A program made the position numbers and the translations under genes. DNA of 64,000 bases, from assembly GCF_020921035.1 (NCBI RefSeq), contig NC_063157.1, forward strand, positions 620,001 to 684,000, read 5' to 3'. This stretch comes from Rhodamnia argentea. Taxonomy: Eukaryota; Streptophyta; Magnoliopsida; Myrtales; Myrtaceae. The notes beneath the pieces are model-generated. The model was not told the origin of the DNA and did no database searches. It worked only from the letters and a program-made list of their open reading frames with translations. Below, piece by piece: positions 22,797-35,326 of this stretch. Each line of letters starts with the position of its first letter. Positions within the stretch are counted from its first letter, which is position 1.

Positions 22797-25052
22797 AGTT
22801 GTTGATTAGTTTCAAGTAGGAAGTTTTGGGGGACACTGGCAGTGAAGAAAACGGTTCTTTTCATTTATCAGAAATCGTAGGATAGGAATGGTCCGTCCCT
22901 CATTGTGGTTTTTGAAGTTATAGTAATCCATTGTCGATATGTTTTTTTTTTTTTTTTGTCATTTTCATTTAGCTGTAACATTTGCCGTCTCTGATAAGCC
23001 AAGTTGTATTCACCGGGGAGGACGGGAGGAGTGGCGCTTATGTCAGTATTGTTTTTGTCATGGCACTTATTTCAGTATTTTTTTTTTCGTGTCTATCACC
23101 TTGATGTTTGAAGAATGAATACATTTCCTACTTCTCGGGAACACAAACAATATTTTTACCAGTATCATCTGAAGTAAAAGTGTCTAGAGCACGACTTGTT
23201 CACCGTTGCTTGAATTATCCCTGAACTTCCCTTCTCAGCTAGTGGCAGATCATAACGTGTCCTTGACTACCTTGACTACTTTCAACGTGATCATAGTTAA
23301 TAATATCCGTGAATGTGCAATGTGAACCATCATCAAGGAGCCAAGCTCGAGAAACTGTCGGGGACTCGAAAGGAGGTTGACGCTGTAAACAATGTCATGA
23401 GTCTCGAGCTCACCTGTTTTATTTTGGCTGTAGTTTCCCCGCATTGTTAGGAGAAGCTGTTCTATTTATAGGTCCCCGTAGATTGGGTTTTTGAGTTTCG
23501 ATTGGTTAAAGCAGCATGCCAAGGGTACTGATTTTCAACTAATTTCACTGAGATTGGCTTGTAATTTGGAGTTTCGATTATGTGATTACGTTTGCTGTAA
23601 AACACAGCATTGAAGGTACGGGCAGTACTGTGGTTTCCTTGCTGGGCTGATCATGTGCGGCCTCGTTGTTATGGCCCATGTACGGTCTTGTCGCATATTT
23701 CTGGTTTTCTCCAATTCTTCCGCGGCTGCTTCCCATGACGCTTGAGGGTTGCAATCCTTTGTTGACCTTGGCTGGAAATAGAAAGCTTCACCTACCCATA
23801 TAAGAACACGCTCGAGAAACCATCAGATTGAAGCTCGAAAGTGACTCGAAAGGTAGACATGATGCAACATTGTTTTTGCTTAGTCGAATATTCATGCAGA
23901 ATCATGGTCGCATTGGCCATTTCTCTTGGGAATTTAACGTGTAATCTCACTTATATAGTAACACGGCGCTCGAAAAATATGATTTGGTCACACGTTTCAT
24001 GAAGGAACTAAACTGTTTTATACAAGTAGTTGTGGCGAAAATTATGCAGTAACATAGTATTCCGATAGATCATTCTCGTAATGAGAAAAGATTCGAGACT
24101 TTTAATTGCTTGATGAATTGTAGCTATGACAATTTTATCGCGTCAAACGATAGGGTCTGAGCGAGTAAATTCACTAAACAATAGTAATTAGTTGAACAGA
24201 ATCTTCTACTATTTTTCCTAAGTAACATATTAATATTTGCTTTACTGACCCAAATCGAACTTTCGATATCAAGATCTAAGATCTGATTGTGATTTGAACC
24301 AAAACCGATCTCTCTTTTTCACGCAAAATCAAAAGTCTCTTGTGCCGCACGCAGGAGAGAGAAGAGAAGACGAGAAGCCACGTCAGCCAATAGGGCGGTC
24401 AATCCTTCATTCGCTCTTTCACGTCAACCACGCTCGTGCATGTGGCTTCTCTCATTTCACGAACGCGCTCGGGGCACTCCTCCACCCCCTGCTCCTCTCA
24501 CTGCTCCCCACCGAACCTCCTCCACTCACCGCCTTCCACGCAGCCCATCGCGTCCGCGGCACTGAAACGTGGCAACTTGTGATTGGACCTTCAGTCGCGG
24601 AAGCCAACCTCCCCCCGCCAGAGAGAATACTTTGGCTTCGAAACCGAATGACCTGGGCTACACAGCTCACAAAAGTCCCGCTCGTTCGCTCAATTGGAGT
24701 TTTCCATAAAAAGACGAATCAGAGTTTGTTATAAGAGAGAGAGAGAGAGAGAGAACACTCCAGGAGAGAGAAGGTGAAACAACTGGCCACTGTGCTCCGC
24801 TTACTCTGTAGCTCTTTCGAACGATCTTTGATCAAGAGGACGAAGGCAGAGAAAGAGAATTACGAACGACGAGTTTCCCAAGTCGATCGCACAGCCGAGT
24901 TTTCTACAGTTCCGGGTAGATTTTCGGATAAAAATTGTGTTAGGATCCATCCGTTTCGGATTACTAGAGGCGGATTCATCTGTGCGTGATCGTTGGTGTG
25001 TGAACGGAGCTACAGCGTTGGAAGTGTCGTATCGGCTTCGTTTGACGGAATA
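22797..25052. other. RAE1 3' flank and proton pump promoter/leader
   Basis: About 2.25 kb without a supported gene. From about 24290 the base composition becomes CT- and GA-rich; a (GA)n run lies at about 24736-24754. From there to the pump's start codon I see no ATG, so the inferred leader (about 300 nt) seems to lack the upstream ORF known in some plant H+-ATPase leaders. Confidence 0.4.
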
Positions 25053-28000
25053 ATGGCCGGGAACAGCTTGGAAGAGATTAAGAACGAGAATGTGGACCTT
25101 GTACGTTCACTTTTGCTCCTCCTCTTGTTCTTGTCGGTGATTCGTTGTACCTCTATTCTGTCTTCTCCGCTCCTGCTTTAGCCTTCTTGCCTTGCAGTGT
25201 TACGGGGTTGTTCTATGTTGAATTTACACCTGCACGTGAGATTTAAATTGTAGCCTTCAATAGCTTCAGTTTAGCGTTCTAATTAAGTTTTTGGATCCAC
25301 GTTTTGCTGCTATTGCTGTTTTATGTTGTGTGATTTCACGATAAGTCCTCTTTCAACTCTTAGGCTTCTGCTTGATTCTCCATCCGTATAGTGCAGCCAG
25401 CGAAATTCATGTTCGTATGTTTTTCGCTAAACATCACTAACCGCTTCCTAAGTAATGCTTCCATTGGGGAGCATCATCTTTGCTTTGTTCATATGTGATC
25501 GCACAAATTGCATTGGGTCTATTGTTTCGGTCCCTTTGTATCGACTGTATGTTCACAAGAATCTTTCACCATTCCCTCCAATGTGGTCAGCTTAGCATTA
25601 TTTTAACACGTGATTGGTTTAAATGTGTGCGTCCTGTTTCTGTCAGATATTTGAATTAGATTGTCTTAGATCTCTACGTTTCACATCAGAAAGGATCATA
25701 AATCCGAACAGAGCAATTTCCGTAATGATTTCTCAATATATTTACCGAATACTGTCTACATTATTCTTCCCAGGAGCGTATACCAGTCGATGAAGTTTTC
25801 GAACAACTGAAATGCTCAAGAGAAGGTCTGTCGACTGAAGAAGCGCAGAGGAGGCTCCCACTTTTTGGGCCAAACAAGCTAGAAGAGAAGAAGGCATTTC
25901 GTCTTACATAAATCACATCTTGTCGCCTTTGAAATATTATTATTTCTAACTTGATCGATTGTTTTTCCCCTTGAAACAGGAAAGTAAGTTCCTGAAATTC
26001 TTGGGATTTATGTGGAATCCACTTTCTTGGGTCATGGAGATGGCTGCCATCATGGCTATTGCTTTGGCTAATGGAGGGGTAGTTATCTGCGCCATCCTCT
26101 GACCATCCTAAATTCTAAATTCGACTGGCAAAACATGCACAAACACAAGCACGCACATAGGTCATAGTTTTATGAGTAAATTGCACAGAAAAAAGAGATG
26201 TACATGCACATCTGTGACTGAAATCAATGTTGTGCAGGGTCAACCACCAGACTGGCAGGATTTTGCGGGCATATTAGCCTTGCTTATCATCAATTCTACT
26301 ATCAGCTTTATCGAGGAAAATAATGCAGGCAATGCTGCAGCAGCACTTATGGCAGGCCTAGCACCCAAAACAAAGGTCACTCTCCTATAAGTTGCACATA
26401 ACAATTTTCAGTGAACATAAATGTATGGGAGAGCATACCGAAACTGAATGTTTTTATTTGTTTTACTAAATTTTGAAGGTTCTTAGAGATGGAAAATGGA
26501 GCGAGCAAGAAGCAGCAATTTTGGTTCCTGGAGATGTGATCAGTATTAAGCTTGGAGATATTGTTCCAGCAGATGCTCGACTTTTGGACGGTGACCCTCT
26601 TAAAATTGATCAATCTGCTCTAACTGGTGAATCTCTGCCCGTGACCAAGAACCCTGGAGATGAAGTTTTCTCTGGGTCAACCTGCAAGCAAGGGGAAATA
26701 GAGGCTGTTGTCATTGCTACTGGGGTCCGTACCTTCTTCGGCAAGGCTGCTCACCTTGTTGACAGCACCAACCAAGTGGGGCACTTCCAAAAGGTACTCG
26801 TTTGAGAGAAAATTATGTCTTGATTAAACCTGCAGCTATGATAAAAACATGTTAAAAAATTAAAGTAGAATGACCATGCAAAAATGAGTGATAGAAAGAG
26901 CCTGTTGTGAAGGGATTGCACAAAATGTTGTATGATCTTATGGAAGTAAAGTGCTCTTGCTACATAATCTTTCTTTTTTCAGTGTTATGAAATCTTCATG
27001 ATGACAATGACGACGATGATGATACACTCCATAGGCAAATTCATGACTACACCATTATATTAGGGCATGACCAATTGGGAACTACATTCTTTTTGAAATT
27101 TCCCATTTCTGATGTGTAATCAATGGTGACAATTTAAACCAGGTACTGACTGCCATTGGGAACTTCTGCATATGTTCAATTGCTCTGGGAATGATAGTAG
27201 AGATAATAGTCATGTACCCAATTCAGCGCCGAAAGTACAGGGATGGGATTGACAATCTGTTGGTTCTCCTTATTGGAGGAATTCCTATTGCCATGCCAAC
27301 AGTCTTGTCAGTGACGATGGCTATTGGATCCCACCGGCTGTCTCAACAAGGTGCCATTACCAAGAGGATGACAGCTATAGAAGAGATGGCTGGGATGGAT
27401 GTCCTTTGCAGTGACAAGACTGGGACTCTTACACTGAACAAGCTCACGGTAGACAAGAACCTGATTGAGGTTTGTACTGGTAGCACTGAAGTTATGATAA
27501 TAGAGCACTGCGCAAAACTCTGATGTCTAGTACCTCAAGGATCAAAAGCAGTCTTCGAATATCTGAGAAAGCCAAAAAAAATGGGAAAATAGGTTTGATA
27601 TACTAAGTTATTCCAAGAAATATTGTTACTTTACATGCTGATAATGATTCCATCAGGTATTCGCAAAGGATGTAGACAAGGACGGCGTAATATTGCTCGG
27701 CGCTAGAGCTTCCCGGGTTGAGAATCAGGACGCAATCGATGCCTGTATTGTTGGAATGTTAGCTGATCCCAAGGAGGTATTTAAATTTATGGACATCAAT
27801 TTTTTAAACTTTGTTCTGCGTTGCTAAAGCTCATCAGACGATTTCGGTTTCCTGTCATCATTTCAACTATCTTCTGCCACATGGCCTAGAACTGCTGTTC
27901 CGGGAGCATCTTGTGATTTTTTCACCATAAGTATTTTCAAAGCCCAAAAAGAGCAAAAGAAAATTGAAAAAGTTCAAAAAGTTGGCGTGCTTTATGAAAG

Positions 28001-30817
28001 TGAGGGACACAGAAGTTTCAGTGATGTGCCTGATTTTATTGGGTTTTAAGTGATTGAACCAACAAAAAAATTTGGGCAATAATCAACCGGATAAACAAGT
28101 ATCCCATCTTTATAAGGATTCATCTTGGTTTGAAAAATGCCAGTACCCAATACTACTTTCCTTGTTCCAGATTACTGAAGTGCCTCCAACTATCTTATCT
28201 GATTTTGACATGCTGTGACTGCTCTTATTGGTCATGAACGTTTGTACTGGACACAGGCTAGAGCTGATATCACCGAGGTCCATTTCTTACCTTTTAATCC
28301 TGTTGACAAGCGAACAGCTATAACATACGTGGACTCTCATGGTAACTGGCATCGAGTCAGCAAAGGTGCCCCAGAGCAGGTAAACATTTTGCTAGCTAGG
28401 CTTCTTTCTTGTTCTGGACCAAATTCGTATTTAGGCTTTTCATTGCCTCTGTTATTCCCGCCATACTTTTTTTTTTTTTTCCTTCTTTGCATATTCATGA
28501 TCTAAAGTGGTTTTCAAATATCTACCAGATCGTTGATCTCTGCAAGCTTAGGGAAGATGTAAAGAAAAAAGTCCATGATATTATTGATAAGTTTGCTGAG
28601 CGTGGTCTTCGCTCCCTAGCAGTTGCCAAACAAGTGAGCCACAAGTTTACCCAAGTGTTAGGTTTGATTACCATAGTTACAATGAATGTAACTTCATGGT
28701 GATAATTCTTTTCGCCCGCAGACTGTGCCAGAGAAAACCAAGGATAGTGCTGGAGAACCCTGGCAATTTGTAGGCCTGTTACCGCTTTTTGATCCCCCAA
28801 GGCATGATAGTGCAGAGACCATCAGGCGAGCACTTAACCTCGGAGTCAACGTCAAGATGATCACTGGAGACCAGTTAGCCATAGGCAAGGAGACAGGTCG
28901 CCGCCTAGGGATGGGGACTAACATGTATCCCTCCTCCTCACTCCTGGGCCAGCACAAGGATGAATCAATTGCTGCCCTCCCTATTGATGAGCTAATTGAG
29001 ATGGCTGATGGCTTTGCTGGCGTCTTTCCTGGTTTGAACAGCACTTACTTCTGCATAATAGACTTATAAAGAGAATATGATGATTTCATGATATGTGGCA
29101 AGCATATCCATATTCTCCAACTTGCAAGCAATTTTATACTCAAGTTCTTATTTCCTTGGATGTAATTTTGTTATCAAACTGGCAGAAAGATAGTAACTGT
29201 TTTGTGTCATACGAACAGAGCACAAGTACGAGATTGTGAAGAGGCTACAAGATAGGAAGCACATATGTGGGATGACTGGTGATGGCGTCAATGATGCACC
29301 AGCTTTGAAGAAGGCAGACATTGGAATTGCTGTAGCTGATGCAACTGACGCTGCCCGAGGCGCATCTGACATAGTACTCACCGAGCCAGGGTTGAGTGTG
29401 ATTGTTAGTGCTGTCTTAACAAGCAGAGCAATTTTCCAGAGAATGAAAAACTACACCATTTATGCAGTCTCAATTACAATCCGTATTGTGCTGGGTTTTC
29501 TGTTGCTTGCTCTTATATGGAAGTATGATTTTTCACCTTTCATGGTGTTAATCATTGCCATATTGAATGATGGAACTATCATGACCATCTCCAAAGATAG
29601 GGTGAAGCCATCTCCCGTACCTGACTCCTGGAAGCTCAGGGAGATTTTTGCTACCGGCATTGTCCTTGGATCGTACTTAGCTGTCATGACTGTTGTTTTC
29701 TTCTGGGTTGCACATAAAACTGACTTCTTCTCGGTAAGCATATGTGTTAAATGGATAGTTATCAAGATACTCGCACATGACAAATGCTTCCTTTTGGACT
29801 GCATATGTGAATTACTTGCAGCTTGGCCTTTCTCCTTTATGAATGAAATTTTTTACACATTACCTGACTTCACAGGACAAGTTTGGAGTGAGGTCAATTA
29901 GGGACAATTCCTACGAGCTTACAGCAGCTGTCTACCTCCAAGTGAGTATTGTGAGCCAGGCACTCATCTTTGTTACTCGATCTCGGAGCTGGTCATACGT
30001 TGAACGCCCAGGTCTCCTGCTCATATCAGCCTTCTTTGTTGCACAGCTGGTGAGGAATGAAAACTTGATGGTGATAACTGATATAGTATCATTGAACATT
30101 AACAGGTTGATGACTCATTGATCTGGTTTATGCTTATCAGATTGCAACTCTCCTAGCTGTTTATGCAAACTGGGGTTTTGCGAGAATGCATGGCATCGGC
30201 TGGGGATGGGCTGGTGTTATATGGCTGTACAGCATTATCTTTTATATCCCTCTAGATATTATCAAGTTCATCATCCGGTACGCACTGAGTGGCAGGGCTT
30301 GGGATAATTTACTACAGAATAAGGTACTTATTCACCTGGCTTTTCACTTATGACAAGGAAGTTGGCAAACATGAATTTGCACGGATTTTTACATTATGCC
30401 TCTCTTGCAGTCTGTTATTTGTAGATTGCTTAGCACTGCATAAATTTCTCCCTTGCAGACGGCTTTCACAACAAAGAAAGATTATGGGAAAGAAGAGAGA
30501 GAGGCTCAATGGGCAAGGGATCAACGCACACTACACGGCCTCCAGCCACCTGAAACATCTGATAAAACCAATTTTGCAGAGCTGTCCGAAATTGCTGAAC
30601 AGGCTAGGAAACGTGCTGAGGTTGCAAGGTACAGACTGGAAGAAACCAATTACATCCAAATTTAACATTTTTTTTACCAGAAATCCTGATTTTTTTTTTT
30701 CTGTTTCTATACTTCCCCAGGTTAAGAGAGCTTCATACCCTCAAGGGGCATGTTGAATCGGTTGTCAAACTGAAGGGGCTCGACATCGAGACAATTCAAC
30801 AGCATTACACTGTTTGA
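25053..30817 (+). CDS. AHA: Plasma membrane H+-ATPase (P3A-type proton pump, AHA family)
   Basis: Fifteen exons: 25053-25100, 25774-25893, 25980-26078, 26238-26375, 26479-26793, 27143-27469, 27657-27776, 28257-28379, 28529-28633, 28722-29031, 29219-29733, 29876-30049, 30141-30323, 30459-30628 and 30721-30817; 947 aa, normal for the family. Landmarks: the actuator loop DQSALTGES, the phosphorylation site [12 protein letters not shown] (Asp331), [10 protein letters not shown] in the P domain, and, in the transport path, Arg657 (ITIRIV) and Asp686 (ILNDGTI), matching AHA2 Arg655 and Asp684 with a constant offset of two. The C-terminal autoinhibitory domain ends in YTV, whose penultimate Thr946 is the known 14-3-3 docking phosphosite. 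The pump exports protons from the cytosol using ATP and energises the plasma membrane. Exon 2 ends in AAG|GC, giving a GC-AG intron. The linker before AELSEIAEQ is a few residues shorter than in AHA1/2. Confidence 0.97.
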
Positions 30818-31871
30818 TTGAGGCTTGCAAAGTTTTAGCTGATGACTGCTTTTTTTACAGGCGTTGGCCATAGAGATAGAAAGAGGAACTATATTGATGC
30901 CGCTATTTTCATTCTGTTTTTCATTAGATGCCATTGGGGAATAATACATCAAGAAATTGCCACGGGCAATCAAGAGTAGAACGATGGAGAGAACTATGAT
31001 GTTCTGTCGGTACGGAGTGCCAATATATTTACCTCTAATCGATGGATGCTTTAGGTATCCAAGCGCTTCCTCAGCAGCAGCTACCGATTTTGTAGTGTTT
31101 TCTTACGTGTGAAGAGGCGAAACATAGTTAACTCGGTGTCATCAAATGATGTAAGTCTTGCACAAGAATCTACAACGTGCTTAGGAGAAATCAATGCAAT
31201 TTAAGAAATCTAAGGTTCCATTGCATGTGCTCGGAGGAGAAAACTTATTCCATGGTATTTACATGACATTAGATCGATTTCTTTTCAAAAATGCAGGTTA
31301 TGGAAGTACTGGTGAGACAGATGCTTTCTCTGAAATTGACCAGGAATAAACACACCTAAAGCATTTACGAAATTAATACTGCTTTGGGGGATGCGCTGTG
31401 AGCGATGTTGCTGACAAAGCTAGCCATGACTTCTCCCCTGGTATGAAGAGCCGGATGTTATCATTCTGTGAATTTCGTATGTGACTAGTTATTTGACCGT
31501 AAAAAAAAAAAAAAAATCAGAGCAAATGTAGATGCAAAGTAACTGCCATTTTTATGCTCCGATCAAGTCATAGGACGACCACTCCGATCATCTCTACCAA
31601 ATGATTGCGCCATCGGAACAAACCTCACGATCGGTCAGGGCTAACAGCTACAACAAGGAATGCCAGCAGGACCAAGGAGCAAAGCAACACGCAGTAGTAT
31701 CGCGAATTAATAATTTACACAACAAAGCAGTGTCGCTCTCCCAACCTACGATCCGAGACACACCATTCCAACAAACTCCCATCAGAGCTACTATTTCCAG
31801 CGGCAAGCAAGAAAGAATATGAACAATGGCTAACTAAATCAATAAACCCTCGCAATTTCTCTCTTTTCTTT
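30818..31871. other. Convergent 3' flanks of the proton pump and the dsRBD gene
   Basis: The two genes face each other, so this kilobase should hold both 3' UTRs. A poly-A tract sits near 31501. No other gene seen. Confidence 0.4.
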
Positions 31872-33343
31872 TCACCTTTTCTTCGGAGGATACCCCAGAT
31901 GCTTCAGGTACCAGAGTGCCCCTTCAGCTGCATGCTGTGCGGCAGCATTTTTCTTTGACCTTGGTGCACTAAAGCACTCCAATATCGTGACTCGGGATTC
32001 ATCTTTAACCTCTGTAATTACTTTGAATGAGAATCTGCAGACCCATAGCGACAGGAAAATTACCTTTGGAAGCAGATAGTGCATGTGCAATTTGTAATGT
32101 TGTCAAGAATGAGATCAAACACCGGTCAAATTTGTTAGTCTGTCTTACTTAAAAACTTAAGGGCAGATCGTGATTCTTTAATCTGTCGAAAATCTATTGT
32201 GAAACTCCCCGCTGCTATTAACACAAGCTTACTGTCTCGAGTGGCTTGGTTCCTTCGTCTTTGTAGCACTCAAAGCAAGGGAGCTTCCACTTGTTTGCCG
32301 CACATATCTCATACAACTTTGCTTTGGCCGATCCACTCTCGCCATCACCTAAAATTTAGGTATGCAAGTGCATCTATTTAGAGACCTTCTATCGCCAAAA
32401 GAGCAAAAATATCCTACAACCCTTTATTAGAAACAGATAAATAAACTACTAGACTCGATCAAAGTTCAATTAAGCAAAGCTCAAAAAAGGTGGTCATGGT
32501 ATAAAGCTCTCTATTTGAAGGTATGATGCAGCTGATGCTAGGAACCTCAATGCAAACCCGCTTTCGGGGACTGCAGTGCAGGTTTCTTTCGATAGAAACT
32601 ACAGATGGGACCATCTATCCGGTACGATAAGAACCTAGTCTCTGTTATTACAATAGATAATTCTGATTTTATAACAGCTTCCGATATCAAAACAAGAAGA
32701 TTCTAGGTAGGAATGCCCCCCAAAATTAACATCAAGTAATCAACCTCCGTGCACCGAAGCTGGTATGACAAGAAGGTTATACCTTGAGGACTTGCCTCAT
32801 CCTCACTGGTGTCCTTCTCTTTCTTGACGGTGATGATCTTGCCCTCTGTGCACAGTGCAGGGGGCATCAAAGAAGAGTCTTGAATTATGGGTGATTGTTG
32901 TGAATCAGCTTGCTTCTCTACTGGGCTTGGGTTTGCCTTAACGGTTAACCACCTTCCTGTACTGGCTAGTGCTGCTGGCTTTGCCCAACTTATTCTGGAA
33001 AAGTTTGCCATCAAGAAAAGCACGGTACCAAAACAAATCGAAACCATAACTTAGGTACCAAAAGGAGTACAGAACACACATAACGAGACAATATTGAAAC
33101 TTGCAAAGGGGCAATAGGTACCGTAGAATTGGCTTAGCCGGACCCTGAACTAGAAGAGAAGGGAGAGAGAGAGAGATACAGAATTGGCAGCAGCTACTAT
33201 AGATAGTCTCTTCCATTTTAAGGTCAGCTAACAGGAATGAAGCTTTTTACCTGAAGATGAGGCTTTGCGTTGATGACGCTTTGCGGATTTCTCAGGTCGA
33301 AGCTTTTTGGGTCGGAATGCTTCTCCTCCATCTGCTCTTGCAT
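31872..33343 (-). CDS. Double-stranded RNA-binding-domain protein (RTL1/DCL-type C-terminal dsRBD)
   Basis: Five exons on the minus strand: 33251-33343, 33122-33144, 32783-32994, 32225-32348 and 31872-32034, giving 204 aa. The C-terminal 85 residues form a dsRBD: KLYEICAANKWKLPCFECY (alpha 1 and strand 1), then LFSFKVITEV and VTILECFSAP, and the hallmark SKKNAAAQHAAEGALWYLKH (alpha 2, with the KK that grips the phosphate backbone). The N-terminal part (LRNPQSVINAKPHLQ and an acidic, Lys-rich linker) is not a recognised domain, and there is no RNase III or helicase domain, so I read it as a stand-alone dsRBD protein, perhaps related to RTL1. Exon 2 is only 23 nt; its phases (0 in, 2 out) close exactly. 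The exon 4 donor (AGCTT|GTGTTA) is weak and was chosen because it restores LFSFKV. The start is the first of two close ATGs. Confidence 0.72.
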
Positions 33344-33363
33344 TGCAATACCGACTCGTCCTC

Positions 33364-33364
<1 letters not shown>

Positions 33365-33395
<31 letters not shown>
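33365..33395. repeat. (TC)n microsatellite
   Basis: About fifteen TC units, read as GA on the coding strand, lie some 20 nt upstream of the dsRBD gene's start codon, so in its leader or core promoter. Confidence 0.95.
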
Positions 33396-33398
<3 letters not shown>

Positions 33399-34244
33399 TG
33401 TACAGTAGGTAAAATTTGCGGGAGAAATGCTAGAACGTGCTTTTAGACTTCTCGCGAAAAAATAAATTAATTTAAAAAAAATTATTTGTGTCACTTGTAA
33501 AAATAAATAAATAAATAATAACTTTATTGTATCTAAATATGAATTATTGTTGGTATTTAAACTTTTGTTATTAATTACTTTAAGCAATAAAAATCATCAT
33601 TAAAAATACATAAATTATTTGTTTTTCATGGGAGAGGATATATGAGTGAACCTGTCAAAGAAAGAGACAAGAGATAACGCAGTAAGCTAGAAAATGGAAA
33701 AAAGGGATCTAGAGGTTCAACTACCAGCAGTCAGTCACGAGTAAACTTTGTTAAAAAAATGTGCCTAATACCAAAAAAAATCCAACTTTAGCATTTATGA
33801 TAATTATATCCAAACAAATTTTCTATCTCATAAAAAATCTCAAACTTTTACTTTTGTCTCAATTCTACCAAACTAATACCCAAAAAAATCTTCAACTTTA
33901 ACATATATCCCAATTATATCCGAAACATTTTTTTTTTTGTAAGAATATATCCGGAATATTTTTTTATCTCATAAAAAACCTCAAACTTTTACTTTTATCC
34001 CAATTCTATCGGCATCAGTGTTCCGTCCATAATCATCATTACTTAATCTTACATGGCTCGAATTTTCTCGCTAAATTTATCAATTAATCTTCAAAATTTA
34101 GAAACAGTGGGTTTTAGGAACAACAAGATTTTAGATCGTTCGTCTAAATATCTTCATGTTTAGCCATTCGTTGGGCTATTGAGTGTCAAGTAACTCTGCA
34201 TCTCCTAACAATATGTAGGGAAGCAAGCAATAGAAAAGAGGAAG

Positions 34245-34380
34245 AAGTGTCAAAAAAGTTCTAAACCTATTGCATTGATTTATCATTAAATTGGCACAAA
34301 TGCAAAAGGTTTATGACTAAAAAAAGGTTTGGGACCGAATTGGCACAAAAAAATAGGTTTAGGACTTTTTTGACACCTTT
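34245..34380. mobile_element. Small inverted-repeat element inside the outer element's loop
   Basis: The left end GTGTCAAAAAAGTTCTAAAC and the reverse complement of the right end GGTGTCAAAAAAGTCCTAAA match over about 25 bp. The interior repeats the unit ATTGGCACAAA and AGGTTTA, so the 135-bp element is close to a perfect hairpin. Confidence 0.65.
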
Positions 34381-34690
34381 CTCCATAAAAGAAGTTCAAG
34401 GGTTTTTCATGTCAACTTTGCTGAGCTATAATTCATTAACAACGTGGAAACACCACATAAGATTAATTAATGGCGATTATGGATGAAAGGCTAATAGTGG
34501 TAGAATTGGGACAAAATTAAAAGTTGAAGATTTTTTATGAGACAAAAAAAAAATTTTGAATGTAATTAGGATATATGCTAAAGTTGAGGTTTTTTTTTTA
34601 TTTTAATACTAGGCCGGTGAATTGGGATAAAAGTAAAAGTTTAGAGTAGAATTGGGGCAAAAGCAAAAGTTGGAGATTTTTTAGGAAAAA

Positions 34691-35260
34691 TTTCAAAAAA
34701 AGGACCCAAGTGTCTTCATTTTCTCAAATAAGGCTCTGAAGTGAACTTTGTTGCAAATGAGAGCCTAAAGTGCCATCATAATCTCAAAGAAGGGCTTGAG
34801 GTGCCTATGATTGTTTCAAATAAGGGCCTAACCTTGCCAATTGATCACCCAAATTTTTCGACCAATCAAAAGCATTTTGGTAAAAATGTAAATTTAATCT
34901 TTTTTTTTTGTTAAAACAAAAGAAAAAACAAAAAGTGACAAAAAAAAAAGAGGAAAAAATCACTCGGGAGGTCTATTTCTTTGTTGTTGTTTTGTTTTTT
35001 TGTTTTTTTCAAAATATATTAAAAATAGAAAATGAAAAAAATAAAATAAAGTATTAAATGACTAAAATACCCCTAACTAAAGTGACCTAGGCCTATTTGT
35101 TATATTAATATAGTCACTTTAGGCTCTTATTTGAAACAATATGTAGTTCATGCCCTTCTTTGACACGATGAGGGCACTTCATGCTCTTATTTGAAATAAC
35201 GTCTAATTTATGCCCTTATTTGAGAAAATGAGGCCACTTGGGGTCCTTTTTTGAAAATTT
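34691..35260. mobile_element. Second inverted-repeat element, inserted in the outer element's right arm
   Basis: The left end reads TTTCAAAAAAAGGACCCAAG then TTCATTTTCTCAAATAAGG. The reverse complement of the right end reads TTTTCAAAAAAGGACCCCAA then CTCATTTTCTCAAATAAGG. The match extends about 150 bp, including TCAAAGAAGGGC and GTTTCAAATAAG. The AT-rich centre is simple sequence. Outer-element sequence resumes on both sides. Confidence 0.7.
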
Positions 35261-35326
35261 TTTGATTTTTTATGAATTATCACAAATACTAAAGTTAGAA
35301 ATTTTTTTGAGTATTGGGCCTTAAAA

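Larger units (their letters stand above)
33757..35326. mobile_element. Long inverted-repeat (foldback/MITE-like) element, outer copy
   Basis: The left arm (33757-34060) begins GCCTAATACCAAAAAAAATC and continues CTTTAGCATTTATGATAATT. The reverse complement of the right end begins GCCCAATACTCAAAAAAATT and continues CTTTAGTATTTGTGATAATT. Both arms then repeat variants of CTCAAACTTTTACTTTTATC CCAATTCTA, and near the loop side share TCCATAATC and TTAATCTTA. Arms are about 280 bp. The element has no coding frame. Two other inverted-repeat elements sit inside it. Confidence 0.65.

Noticed and set aside
28409-28702. Frames reading through introns of the H+-ATPase gene
   Set aside because: They are exon sequence extended into introns; the conserved protein is recovered only with splicing.
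25053-33343. Idea that the proton pump and the dsRBD gene form a functional pair
   Set aside because: They are convergent, unrelated in pathway and separated by about 1 kb; adjacency alone is no evidence in a plant genome.
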